Below are positions 33,262-42,559 of a stretch of 64,000 nt of DNA, piece by piece. This DNA comes from Lachnospiraceae bacterium P6A3 (lineage in GTDB: Bacteria > Bacillota > Clostridia > Lachnospirales > Lachnospiraceae). The notes beneath the pieces are model-generated. The model made no database searches and had not been told where the DNA came from. It was given only the letters and a program-made list of their open reading frames with translations. The DNA lies in NCBI GenBank assembly GCA_000702085.1, contig JNKP01000001.1, forward strand, positions 744,001-808,000, read 5' to 3'. The translations under genes were made by a program, and so were the position numbers. How positions within the stretch are numbered: position 1 is the first letter of the stretch; every line of letters begins with the position of its first letter.

Positions 33262-34053
33262 TTAGGGATTATACGCACCTCTAGCATTACAAAATAGTAT
33301 TTTTAGTAGTTCACTGTTCCCCTTTAGAAAACTTATTTTTGTAGGTGTTTTCCCATTTTTAGGATATTTTCTAGTAACAGGTATTTCACAAGTCTTAAAC
33401 CCTAATTGATTTGCTCTAACAGAAAGATATGCCAATAATTCATATGTCTGAAATATATCCCTCAGTGGTTTGACCCTTTCATCAGTCATATACCGTCTGG
33501 AATATGCGCGAAATGCATTTGTTGTATCAGTATACTTATAGCGAGCAGTAAGAGAAATAATTGGAGCATGGATGGCTCTAACCGAAACATATCTTAAAAA
33601 AGGAGTATTTACAGCGTGTCCACCCTTTATAAAGCGAGATCCCTGTATAAAATCATATCCTTCTTCCAGTTTCTCTATGAACAATGGAATATCTTCAATA
33701 CTGTCTTTATTATTTCCATCTATCGTAATAATACCCTGATATCCTCGTTGCAGCGCCCACCATATCCCCATACGCAGTTGAGCTCCCTGCCTCCCATCAT
33801 CTTTCTTCGTCAATAGAGCATTAACATCTAAACTTCTAAGGATAGATTCATCTGTGCACCCATCAGTTGAACCACCATCACAAATTACAATATCTGTGAA
33901 AGAAGACACATTATTCTCTTGTGCACGCCTTAACTCAAAGTGAATTCTTTCCCCCTCATTAATGATCGGGATAAGTGTTACATATTGTTTCTGCTTGGGT
34001 GAATATTCCATGCATTCAAATCTTGGAACTCCAACTTGTCTTTCGTATACCAT
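33262..34053 (-). CDS. Family 2 glycosyltransferase (DPM1-like)
   Basis: This 263-aa protein has a GT-A fold with VTLIPIINEGERI, DIVICDGGSTDGCTDE and ITIDGNNKD (DxD-like). No membrane segment is obvious, and the C-terminal part resembles dolichyl/polyprenyl-phosphate sugar synthases. ATG 34053 was preferred because TTGGAGAG lies just upstream; an in-frame TTG at 34065 would sit on that site. The start follows the stop of the isomerase gene by 1 base. Donor and acceptor are unknown. Confidence 0.85.
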   Translation of the reverse strand: MVYERQVGVPRFECMEYSPKQKQYVTLIPIINEGERIHFELRRAQENNVSSFTDIVICDGGSTDGCTDESILRSLDVNALLTKKDDGRQGAQLRMGIWWALQRGYQGIITIDGNNKDSIEDIPLFIEKLEEGYDFIQGSRFIKGGHAVNTPFLRYVSVRAIHAPIISLTARYKYTDTTNAFRAYSRRYMTDERVKPLRDIFQTYELLAYLSVRANQLGFKTCEIPVTRKYPKNGKTPTKISFLKGNSELLKILFCNARGAYNP

Positions 34054-34054
34054 A

Positions 34055-34846
34055 CTACTCTCCAAAAATTCGTTTTACGTAACTCATCATTTCTTTTATT
34101 TCTACAACATTATCTTGTTTGCAAACTTCTATCGATATAAATCCATTATAGTTGACATTTTTAAGTAAATTAGCCAGTTCAAAATGTATATTTCTGTTTT
34201 TAAGTTGATTCAAACCCGGCTCGCTTACGTGAACATGATTAATTAAGTATTCTTTTCCTATAAGCAAATCTATAATCTCACCATTCTCAACCATTGTTCC
34301 AATATCTAAATTTAATTTAATTCCATCAGAGTCAATCGCTTTAATCAAGTCAAGTGCAGAGACAGTATCATTAATATAATTTGTATTATAAATAGGTGGA
34401 TTGGCTTCAATACCAATTACAGTATTGTGTTCGGCCGCGTAATCGCCTATCTCTTTAAAGAAATTAATCCCAACTAAAGAGTCGTAATCTTCAGGCACGC
34501 ATCTATTTCTCGGGCATCCAAAGACCAAATTCTTACATTCTATAGCCTCAGCAAAATCAATCGCTTCTCTTGTATATTCCGTAAGAAATCTTCGTTCTTC
34601 TTCGCTACCATATATTTTTTCCTGTCTGCCATACCATATAGATTGCATAGAAGATACAACATACCCATATTTTCCTTTTATATCTTGCGCCCATTTCTTG
34701 GCTTCAGGAATATGTTGATATGGATTTTCAGCAAAGAGTCTGGTTGGAGCAATCTCCAAGCCCTCAAACCCAAGCTCATGCATAATCATATACACTTGTT
34801 CATCTCTTTCAACTGACCATCCGATATTAGAAATTGATAATTTCAT
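34055..34846 (-). CDS. Sugar phosphate isomerase/epimerase-like TIM barrel
   Basis: This 263-aa protein belongs to the AP-endonuclease-2/xylose-isomerase-like TIM-barrel family. Metal-binding positions are visible in IGIEANPP, LNLDIGTM, NHVHVSEPG and SIEVCK. Members isomerise or epimerise sugars, inositols or hydroxypyruvate. AGAGGTT precedes the ATG. Position between a glycosyltransferase and a large membrane protein suggests supply of an unusual sugar, but the substrate cannot be read from sequence. Confidence 0.8.
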   Translation of the reverse strand: MKLSISNIGWSVERDEQVYMIMHELGFEGLEIAPTRLFAENPYQHIPEAKKWAQDIKGKYGYVVSSMQSIWYGRQEKIYGSEEERRFLTEYTREAIDFAEAIECKNLVFGCPRNRCVPEDYDSLVGINFFKEIGDYAAEHNTVIGIEANPPIYNTNYINDTVSALDLIKAIDSDGIKLNLDIGTMVENGEIIDLLIGKEYLINHVHVSEPGLNQLKNRNIHFELANLLKNVNYNGFISIEVCKQDNVVEIKEMMSYVKRIFGE

Positions 34847-34866
34847 TTTGAAATAACCTCTAACAA

Positions 34867-37317
34867 TTACTTTTCAGCGTGTCTTAACAATGCATCATCC
34901 TTGGTATCCAATGCTATAAACATTAACATTAAAAAGGCGGTGTTCATCAAGTTCAATGACCAATAATACCTATATTCCGACCACCCAGTCGAAAGTAATA
35001 AACTTATTACCTGACCTGCAATCGGTGAAATAATGCATAATACTCGTTTATCATCTCTCAAAAGAAGCAAAATGCCAAAACCAATAAATCCCAATAGTGT
35101 CAAAAGCCCGCATCTCCACACAATTGCATTTACCCATTGTGTGCCTACTGAATAAGAATTAATAGATACTACTTGATTATATATGCTCACATACTTTCTT
35201 TCCGGATAATTTTTTTCCCACTCTTCCCACAAATAGCTCCATTCGGGATATGTGTCAATTGAAATATAATAGTTTTGACATCCTAATATTGTATCTTGCC
35301 CCTGAAAAATATCCCAAATCGCATCATTTCTATCTATTATACTCCGAACTATTAATACAGGATTTTTAATAAAAGTATCAATATAATCTATAACAAATTC
35401 TTTGGGATCCATATCTATATTATACGAATCCCAAGTAGCGTCAGAGCAAGTAGGATTGTAATTATAGCCCGTTACATTTTTATCTGTCATTTTTGTAATA
35501 AACTTCATAGAGCTTTCATTAACTTCACCTCCGCTGTAATATGCACCCATCATATCAGCACCTAGTCCGATATATAATCCTCTTCTGCCAGCTGACTCAA
35601 CTTCATAGTATCTATATAAAGGGCCTTTTATCAGAGCAATTACACCAATGCAAATAAATACTGAAAGAAACAATTTAATATTGTGCTTAATCAAAGGTAT
35701 TAAACCTACAAAAATAACAGAAACTGTTGCAATTCCGTTCTTTCTATACAAAGCAACTCCAACTAGTGCGACAATCAATTCAAGATATATATACCATTTC
35801 TTGCTATAAATTGCTTCATCAATACAAAGCTTTGAAATAATTACAAAAACCCACAGAAGAGATAAAGAATAAGGAATGTCCTTCCATATAGTATTGATAT
35901 GTAAAACATTCCCTGGGTTAAAACCTATAAGCATAGCAAATATTATCAATGCTGAATCTCTAATGCCTTTTTTCCGTAGATATAGCATCAGCTCCAAAAC
36001 TATATAAACATAAAAAACATATTGAAAAATAACTATAATATATGTAGAATTCCAAATATTCAATAGTCCTTTCAACACAAAACAATAAAAAAACGGGTGC
36101 CAATCATACATTCCATGTAATTGTCCTGCGTTAACTATCATTGAATGAAATGAATCCGGAGATGTTATTCCTGGATTAAATGCGTATAAATTATAAACTA
36201 AGGGAAATACTAAAATTGCTATAATCATGCACAAAAACCAAGTGTTCTTCAATCGTTTTTCTGGCAAAAGAAAAAACATCCTGATTTTTGAAAAGTAAAA
36301 TATCAAACTATTGATTACCCACATGGACCAAACCGTTGTAATCAAGTATATAATAATCCCCGAAGCAGAGAGATTTTTATACAACGGGTATATAAATATT
36401 CTCTGGCCAACTAGAGAAAATGATGCATACGCATAAGTGCATACAAGAATCAGCCTTTCCCACATGCCATGAGAAATGCTCTGAATAAATATGTTTTTTT
36501 CTTCGAGATTAATTACTGAAACTAAGGAGATTACATAAATAAAAATTTTAGTTGTTTCTTGGAAATCTATACCACTACAATCGACAATCAATTTAGCAAA
36601 AAGTAAAACTAAAGTATAAGAAAAAGCCTGTTTACCGATAGTCTTTCTGATTGAATATAATATTCCATCAAATATCCTGAATATTGCATTTATATTTATA
36701 ACTAATGCGGAAAAAATCAAAAAAAGAATAATCCAAATTGAGCTTGCAACGAATCGATCAAAAAAAGAAACTTCTGCAAAATGGCCATAGGAAATTGCAA
36801 TATTTCCATCCAACTTCTGATTGTATTGATAAGAAGTAACAATTTCAGGAGCGCATAAATCCTTAGTTAGTGCAATTTGAGGAACTTGCGTGCAATCAGG
36901 CCAACTAGTAATAGTTAATCTATATATTTTATCAGAATCAACGGGGGCGTTCACAAACACACTTTTCCATTCCAAATCTTCTATATCATCCAACGATAAC
37001 CTTGTCATATATAATTCATCATCATCTTCTTCTGCACATATGCTAAGCACAACTGTACCAGTTGCATCTTCTGGAACATTTGAAAACATCAGTTGTATAC
37101 TATACAAACGATCATATGTGCAAGTAAATTCTTGTGATAAATCATTGCAATCAATAAATGAGGTTGATGACAAATTATATCCATCATAGTTTACAAATTC
37201 TTTATTAACTTGTTTTCCAATAAAAATATATATAATTCGCATTGCCACAACAAAAAAAATCAAACATAGCAACACCCTTTTATATAATTCTAATTTTTTT
37301 ATTCTATTCATCCGCAT
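34867..37317 (-). CDS. Large polytopic membrane protein (DUF6020-like)
   Basis: This 816-aa protein has a TM segment near residues 10-30, an extracytoplasmic beta-rich domain (about 35-180), then at least ten TM segments. It carries FNPGITSPDSF, YDWHPFFYC and IWKDIPYS, a motif set seen in DUF6020-type GT-C-fold proteins. A role as a membrane glycosyltransferase or a polymer-modifying protein is likely but not proven. The ribosome site is weak. It lies 20 bases upstream of the TIM-barrel gene. Confidence 0.7.
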   Translation of the reverse strand: MRMNRIKKLELYKRVLLCLIFFVVAMRIIYIFIGKQVNKEFVNYDGYNLSSTSFIDCNDLSQEFTCTYDRLYSIQLMFSNVPEDATGTVVLSICAEEDDDELYMTRLSLDDIEDLEWKSVFVNAPVDSDKIYRLTITSWPDCTQVPQIALTKDLCAPEIVTSYQYNQKLDGNIAISYGHFAEVSFFDRFVASSIWIILFLIFSALVININAIFRIFDGILYSIRKTIGKQAFSYTLVLLFAKLIVDCSGIDFQETTKIFIYVISLVSVINLEEKNIFIQSISHGMWERLILVCTYAYASFSLVGQRIFIYPLYKNLSASGIIIYLITTVWSMWVINSLIFYFSKIRMFFLLPEKRLKNTWFLCMIIAILVFPLVYNLYAFNPGITSPDSFHSMIVNAGQLHGMYDWHPFFYCFVLKGLLNIWNSTYIIVIFQYVFYVYIVLELMLYLRKKGIRDSALIIFAMLIGFNPGNVLHINTIWKDIPYSLSLLWVFVIISKLCIDEAIYSKKWYIYLELIVALVGVALYRKNGIATVSVIFVGLIPLIKHNIKLFLSVFICIGVIALIKGPLYRYYEVESAGRRGLYIGLGADMMGAYYSGGEVNESSMKFITKMTDKNVTGYNYNPTCSDATWDSYNIDMDPKEFVIDYIDTFIKNPVLIVRSIIDRNDAIWDIFQGQDTILGCQNYYISIDTYPEWSYLWEEWEKNYPERKYVSIYNQVVSINSYSVGTQWVNAIVWRCGLLTLLGFIGFGILLLLRDDKRVLCIISPIAGQVISLLLSTGWSEYRYYWSLNLMNTAFLMLMFIALDTKDDALLRHAEK

Positions 37318-37347
37318 ATTTGTTCCCGTTTTGTTCTTATGTCATCT

Positions 37348-38274
37348 TTATCTTGTATACTTCTCCACAAAAGAAGAAATCTGATTCAAAACTGTGTATT
37401 TATCACAAATATATCCATTATATCCACCAAACAATTCAGCATAGACAGTTCTATAGTCGTAGAAAGCAGGTGCTGCATCTAGTTCATTATTGAATTCATT
37501 TCCTTCAAGTTTGTAGTATACGTCCGAAGCAGAAACAGGTTCCGTAGCCGGATGCCACAATCTAATATCATTATTTATAGCAATTTGAATATCATCCCAA
37601 AGTCTAGAAAGATCATAGAATTGATAAACGCTCCTACTATCAGTAAAGTTTAATGCTGTAAATCCAAGTTTTTTAAACTTCGCCTTAAGCAACTCACGTT
37701 CTGATTCTTTAAAATCCGCCTTATAGAAACCATTATCCTGAAGCTTGTAATATTTTTGTATTTCTGAATCCTCACTTACAAGCTCATGGTATTTGTTCTC
37801 CTTTAACATGAAAGGAAACACATTAATATAGTCATAAATAAAATTTTTCTTGATATTCTTCCCAAACAATCCAGGCAATCTAATAATTAATGCATCTGGA
37901 TATTTCTCTCTCACCCATAATTCCAGTTGATACCTGTTATAACCATATGGATGAAGGTTTTCGATATCTATCTTAGATGTTTCATTTACATCCACAGGAT
38001 TCTTAAAAACATCAATTGTAGATATAAGCACTAACTTTTTCGGATCAATCTTTTTGATATTATCTTCCGCTTGACATATAAGTGCCTTATCTTTCTCTGG
38101 CGCATTATTTGCAAGATATTTTTCAGCACGAAGTCCTGCATATATCAAGAGATCTGGATTCTCGCCATACGCTTCATCAATATTTTTCGAATTGTAAGTT
38201 CTCTCAATCTTGCCCTTTGCCCCTTCATAGATGTTGCTTCCGACAAATCCTGTATATCCAACTAAAGATATCAT
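37348..38274 (-). CDS. NAD-dependent epimerase/reductase-like protein
   Basis: This 308-aa protein has a Rossmann N-terminus with VGYTGFVGSN (GxxGxxG), LISTIDVF and YGYNRYQLELWV (YxxxR/K region), as in extended SDRs. The Lys of YxxxK appears to be Arg or shifted (YGYNRYQLE), so catalysis may be altered. AAGGAGACTG precedes the ATG. It is in a subcluster with a GT2, an FAD oxidoreductase, another GT2 and an SDR; the sugar substrate is unknown. Confidence 0.75.
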   Translation of the reverse strand: MISLVGYTGFVGSNIYEGAKGKIERTYNSKNIDEAYGENPDLLIYAGLRAEKYLANNAPEKDKALICQAEDNIKKIDPKKLVLISTIDVFKNPVDVNETSKIDIENLHPYGYNRYQLELWVREKYPDALIIRLPGLFGKNIKKNFIYDYINVFPFMLKENKYHELVSEDSEIQKYYKLQDNGFYKADFKESERELLKAKFKKLGFTALNFTDSRSVYQFYDLSRLWDDIQIAINNDIRLWHPATEPVSASDVYYKLEGNEFNNELDAAPAFYDYRTVYAELFGGYNGYICDKYTVLNQISSFVEKYTR

Positions 38275-38284
38275 TGCAGTCTCC

Positions 38285-39223
38285 TTATTTTGTAAGCTTT
38301 TCTATACTCTCGAAGTTATAATGTTTACGTTTAAAAACCAGATTTACGACAAGCTGTAGATACTTGATAATAATTGTCAATATTCCAAACAATCCAAGAA
38401 AAGCTGCTGACAAGAAGAGAACCGTTGTCGTCCATCCTTCCACAGGTGATCCAGCCACAAAGATAATCACAGCATATAAAACCATGAATATTGACATCAA
38501 CATCATTAATATAGTCATGCATTTTGCAAAACTATATCCAAAATCGGTAAATAAAATCAGGGTATCAGATGCAAGCCTAGATCGATACTTGCCCTCATTT
38601 TTATCGAGTTTGTCATGTGGTATCTTCTTAATTTGATATTTGATGTTATCCGTTTTAAGCCCACTATTAGCATAAACAACTTTTCTATATGGAATTGTTT
38701 TATTCATAGAATTTATACGATTGATTACTCTGCGGCTCAAAACCCTGAAGCTCTCAGTTGTCATCGCATAGGAAACATCTGAAAAGCTATCAAATGCCTT
38801 ATAGAAAAATCTCGATGTCAGCTTCAACTTTTTGTCAGGTGATGCACTTACAATGTCATATCCTTCAAGCGAATGATTGTATACTTCCATAACCATTCCC
38901 GGTTCAAAATCCAAAACTGTATTATCAAACTCGAAAACAAAATCCCCTATTGATAAATCCATGCCTGCATCCATAGCAAGCTCGAGTCCGTGGAAACGGC
39001 TCATATTCACTACAGATACACTTGTACTGGTTGCTTTTTCACTCGCTTTTTTTATCAGTTCGAGACTATCATCTTCTGAGCAATCATTTACACAGATTAT
39101 TTCTGAATGCTCAAAATTCTGCTCCATGATATCTATTATTATCCCTAAAAACTTTTCAATCCTTCTTTCAGCGTTATGTACGTATATAATCGAAGATACA
39201 AAATTTTTTTCCTTATTTCCCAT
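38285..39223 (-). CDS. Family 2 glycosyltransferase with two C-terminal TM segments
   Basis: This 312-aa protein has SIIYVHNAERRI, EIICVNDCSEDDSLE and FEFDNTVLDFE in the catalytic part, then two hydrophobic helices (about 230-255 and 265-295). This is the layout of polyprenyl-phosphate glycosyltransferases such as ArnC or GtrB. It probably loads a sugar on undecaprenyl phosphate for transfer outside the cytoplasm. Its start overlaps the FAD oxidoreductase gene by 11 bases. Confidence 0.85.
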   Translation of the reverse strand: MGNKEKNFVSSIIYVHNAERRIEKFLGIIIDIMEQNFEHSEIICVNDCSEDDSLELIKKASEKATSTSVSVVNMSRFHGLELAMDAGMDLSIGDFVFEFDNTVLDFEPGMVMEVYNHSLEGYDIVSASPDKKLKLTSRFFYKAFDSFSDVSYAMTTESFRVLSRRVINRINSMNKTIPYRKVVYANSGLKTDNIKYQIKKIPHDKLDKNEGKYRSRLASDTLILFTDFGYSFAKCMTILMMLMSIFMVLYAVIIFVAGSPVEGWTTTVLFLSAAFLGLFGILTIIIKYLQLVVNLVFKRKHYNFESIEKLTK

Positions 39224-40355
39224 TCTCTAATGCCTCGTCCAAGTCATATACTGTGTTTATTTTTCCAGACAATACTCCAACAAAAGTTGGATTTTGGGAG
39301 TAAATTTTTATAACTGTAGGTCTTGAATCATCTATTTCAGAACTCATTAAAATAGGCTTCATAGAAAACAACGACTTCCGATATTCAAATTTGTAATCAT
39401 CAAGCATATATTTTCGAGCAAGACTTGCCATATACGGGAATGCCGTAACAGGTTTTGTTGGACAATAATTACAATTGCCAAGACGTTTTGTAGAACAATG
39501 CCCCTCGCTATTTTTCTGGCACGAAAATGTCGGCATTACATCATAGCTTGTAGTATGTGGTGTAAATGTAACTGAAGTTAGCGAATGGAAACCCGTTTTC
39601 CCAAAGGGCATTATCGAAAAAAATGGGCCATCCATAACAGTGAATCCAACCTCTTTTAATTTGTCATTAACATCACATAAAATTATTTCACATAGCTCAT
39701 ATTTTATTCCAAATTTTTCAAAACCAGCCATTTCTAAAATTTGATTTGTTCCAGCATAAGTCGCGTTAAGAACAAAACTCGCTTCATATTCACTCCCATT
39801 TTCATCTCTGATAACATATGAATCTGTTTGCTTTTCAATCGCCGATATTCGGGTCCCATACTTTATCAATACTTCATTAGGATATTTTGCAAGCTCATCT
39901 AAGAAATACTCCTTAAGAATCATAGCGTCATAAGTGAATTCTCTTGTCCTAAACACGCCATCACACATTCCATCTTTAAAATAATTGCCAGCATGTAACT
40001 CCTCACATGGAATCCCAGCTGCTCGGCAGAATTCCTTAAACTGTTTTCCATCCGACCAAGAATACTGGCTTGAAGTTGCATATATCTGATCAAATTCTTT
40101 GTTTATGCAGAAAGAATAGTCTTTATTAAATCGTTCAAAATAACCTGCGGATTTCATTGCCGTCGAAATGGACCTTGGATAATGATATCCCTGGTGAACC
40201 CTGGCTTGATTAATATATGTAGCTCTCATGAATGGTGCGGCATCGCATTCAAGGACTACAACATTTTCTCCATTTTTGCAACAAAAAAGCGCTGAATACA
40301 GTCCATACAGTCCAGCTCCAATAATTATTTTATCAAATTTGATTCGCACCTTCAT
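39213..40355 (-). CDS. FAD-dependent oxidoreductase (DAO family)
   Basis: This 380-aa protein has the FAD-binding IIGAGLYGLYSALFC (GxGxxG) and LECD near residues 12-38. A conserved YHYPRSISTA stretch, also seen in polysaccharide-cluster homologues, and a DAO-like substrate domain follow. Clustered Cys (CSTKRLGNCNYC, about 290-305) are unusual and may bind metal. AGGGAG precedes the ATG. It probably oxidises an amine or alcohol on a sugar or its substituent. Confidence 0.8.
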   Translation of the reverse strand: MKVRIKFDKIIIGAGLYGLYSALFCCKNGENVVVLECDAAPFMRATYINQARVHQGYHYPRSISTAMKSAGYFERFNKDYSFCINKEFDQIYATSSQYSWSDGKQFKEFCRAAGIPCEELHAGNYFKDGMCDGVFRTREFTYDAMILKEYFLDELAKYPNEVLIKYGTRISAIEKQTDSYVIRDENGSEYEASFVLNATYAGTNQILEMAGFEKFGIKYELCEIILCDVNDKLKEVGFTVMDGPFFSIMPFGKTGFHSLTSVTFTPHTTSYDVMPTFSCQKNSEGHCSTKRLGNCNYCPTKPVTAFPYMASLARKYMLDDYKFEYRKSLFSMKPILMSSEIDDSRPTVIKIYSQNPTFVGVLSGKINTVYDLDEALENGK

Positions 40356-40422
40356 TCTCCCTAACTAAATTAAATCTCCCAAGAACCCCCTCATTGATTC
40401 GCCTGCAATATGTATTCACAGA

Positions 40423-40454
40423 AGGCTGAGTGATGATCAGTTCATCCTCAGCCT
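40423..40454. other. Intercistronic stem-loop
   Basis: AGGCTGAG (40423-40430) pairs with CTCAGCCT (40447-40454). An inner GATGA/TCATC pairing extends the stem to 13 bp with one bulged base and a 5-base loop. It lies in the 151-bp gap between a GT2 gene and the FAD oxidoreductase gene. No T-run follows on either strand, so an mRNA-processing or stability element is more likely than a terminator. Confidence 0.6.
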
Positions 40455-40506
40455 AAAGCTTTACTTGACACATACCTTTCGAAGCATTAATCAAAATCCA
40501 AGTACA

Positions 40507-41649
40507 TCAATAAAATTTATATTTCATATGCCTAAGTAACTTATAAAAGTAATACGTGAAAAAAAAGCCAACCTCGACAACGAATAAAAGTGCAAACGCA
40601 ACAGATATTAACATTATTACAAAATTAATTACAATACTAATATTAAGTGAAAAAACCATAAGAAGAAGCAGCAAGACAACAAGAGTTTGGATGATGGTAT
40701 TGAAACTAATCAATTTTTTTATAAGGCTAACTCTGTTTGAATAATCACTTGCATTCCTGGCAAGTAATAGTCTGCACACCACAGGGTGCCTACACATCTT
40801 CAATGTTGTTTCTTTTTGATATTTAAAAAATTGGTAAGTCTGACAAGCCACAGCATATGAAGTTGCATCTAGTTTATTACGATACGGCTCAACTTGCGTT
40901 TCAAAAACAGTCATATAATCTTTACAGTAAAACGCATACAATTCACGTTTATTAGCTATATTCCCGTGACTAATCCCCCCACCTCGATGCTTGACGATAA
41001 CCATATCACACCAATATATATGATAGTTATTCCTCAATAGCCACATATGGCATGAATAATCCTCTACGAATTGATATTCATCCGAAAAACGAGGCAACTT
41101 AGCAAATAATGAAGTTCGGCACATGCACTGTCCTACCAGTCGTGATGTTTCAGATTCTTTATTCAGCAGCTCTTCCCAATCTTCATTTTTCAGCAATTCT
41201 ATAGTAGACTTTTCTACGCAATAACCACTTGAATTCTCCATGTCTTGATCAAACATTTCCACTTGTCCAATCATATACTCTGCCTCTGGGCCAAGTTGCT
41301 CGAACTCTTCCACCATTTTTGAAACGACGTCATTTGATCCAAATAAATCATCACCTGCAATCCCCATGCAAAACTCACCGTTACACATCTCTCTTATGAG
41401 CTCAACGTGTTTAACAGTACCAAGATTTACATCGTTGCGTCTAATAATAATATTATTTATATTATCTTTTTTATTCTTTTCAATATATGAAGCAACATCC
41501 CCCATAGGGGCACGATCAGAACAATCATCACTTATAATAAGCTCAATATTGCTATAATCCTGAGCAAGAACCGAATCAATTGTTTCATATACTATATCAC
41601 CGGTATTAAAATAAGTTATAAATATCGAAACTAAAGGTTTGTTAGCCAT
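40507..41649 (-). CDS. Family 2 glycosyltransferase with C-terminal TM pair
   Basis: This 380-aa protein has a GT2 N-terminus (VSIFITYFNTGDIVYETIDS, ELIISDDCSD, MGIAGDDLF as DxD) and two C-terminal hydrophobic helices (about 310-335 and 338-365) that anchor it in the membrane. Two adjacent ATGs exist (41652 and 41649); the second is better spaced from AAAGGA. The acceptor and linkage are unknown. Confidence 0.85.
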   Translation of the reverse strand: MANKPLVSIFITYFNTGDIVYETIDSVLAQDYSNIELIISDDCSDRAPMGDVASYIEKNKKDNINNIIIRRNDVNLGTVKHVELIREMCNGEFCMGIAGDDLFGSNDVVSKMVEEFEQLGPEAEYMIGQVEMFDQDMENSSGYCVEKSTIELLKNEDWEELLNKESETSRLVGQCMCRTSLFAKLPRFSDEYQFVEDYSCHMWLLRNNYHIYWCDMVIVKHRGGGISHGNIANKRELYAFYCKDYMTVFETQVEPYRNKLDATSYAVACQTYQFFKYQKETTLKMCRHPVVCRLLLARNASDYSNRVSLIKKLISFNTIIQTLVVLLLLLMVFSLNISIVINFVIMLISVAFALLFVVEVGFFFTYYFYKLLRHMKYKFY

Positions 41650-41671
41650 CATTGTTCCTTTCTAGGCTTTA

Positions 41672-42403
41672 TCAAAAGATTTCTCCCGCGGTAATTGGAA
41701 TATTTACCCCCGAAACATAAGTGTTCTCATCAGATAATAAATATTTTATGATTGGAACAACATCCTCAACTGTAGCATTCCGTCCTAAAGGATTATCTCT
41801 AGCCGCCAACTCAGCTGCTTTTTGGTTGTTCTCATTAAATTTCGTACTAACCGTCGATGGCGAAATCATGTTAACCTGAATATTCTTAGAAGCATACTCT
41901 GCCGCAACCGATTTCAGCATTCCCATAAGCATATATTTAGAAGCCGTGTATGATGTCATCCCTTTTGGAGGAACTCCAACAACACACGATGAAATAATAG
42001 AAACTACCTTTCCACATTTTGCCTTGCCCATCATTGGAAGAGTAACACGAAGAATTTCAAAAAAAGATTTACACTGAACATTTATCTGATTTTGATAATC
42101 TGACCAATTCTCCATCCTAAAAGGCATAGTTCTAACCGGAAGTGCAGATACATGTAATATGTGAGTAGGAACATAATTCATTTCTGAAATATAGTCACAA
42201 AAACTTTTTATGCCATCATCCGACAAAAAATCAGCCTCGACAGCCTCACATCTACAGACGCATTTTTCAGCAAATGAATCCAATCCTTTTTTATCTCCAT
42301 AGTAATGTGCAAGTATGTAATCATCCTGATTCCATACTTCTGAATTCAAATAGCCTAAAACTATGTCCGAAGTAGCACCGATAATCAAAAATTTTCTAGC
42401 CAT
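41672..42403 (-). CDS. Short-chain dehydrogenase/reductase
   Basis: This 243-aa classical SDR has a GATSDIVLG cofactor loop, a Ser near SIISSCVVG, catalytic YTASK (YxxxK) and ANMISPSTV-type NMISPSTVSTKF. It reduces or oxidises a keto/hydroxy group using NAD(P)H, possibly on an acyl or sugar intermediate of the cluster. ATG 42403 was chosen over TTG 42421 because the product then begins MARKFLIIGA directly before the Rossmann strand. Confidence 0.85.
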   Translation of the reverse strand: MARKFLIIGATSDIVLGYLNSEVWNQDDYILAHYYGDKKGLDSFAEKCVCRCEAVEADFLSDDGIKSFCDYISEMNYVPTHILHVSALPVRTMPFRMENWSDYQNQINVQCKSFFEILRVTLPMMGKAKCGKVVSIISSCVVGVPPKGMTSYTASKYMLMGMLKSVAAEYASKNIQVNMISPSTVSTKFNENNQKAAELAARDNPLGRNATVEDVVPIIKYLLSDENTYVSGVNIPITAGEIF

Positions 42404-42468
42404 TTTCTCATCTCTATCCAAATATTAACAGTTACACTTTGTACACATTGGGCATATAGCCACAAAAA

Positions 42469-42559
42469 TCAAATATGATCTAGTACAACACCCAGTTTTT
42501 CCATTCTATCTCTATAGGTTTTCCAAGCATCAATTCTGCAAAAACAATATAAGCATTAT
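42469..42559 (-). pseudogene. Possible short gene remnant between accC and SDR
   Basis: The 156-bp gap after the biotin carboxylase gene has no complete gene. One minus-strand frame ending at 42469 reads like a protein C-terminus (CRIDAWKTYRDRMEKLG ...). A second frame reads AELMLGKPIEIEW before a stop. Neither has a plausible start with a ribosome site. It could be the decayed tail of a lost gene; the evidence is only protein-like composition. Confidence 0.25.
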
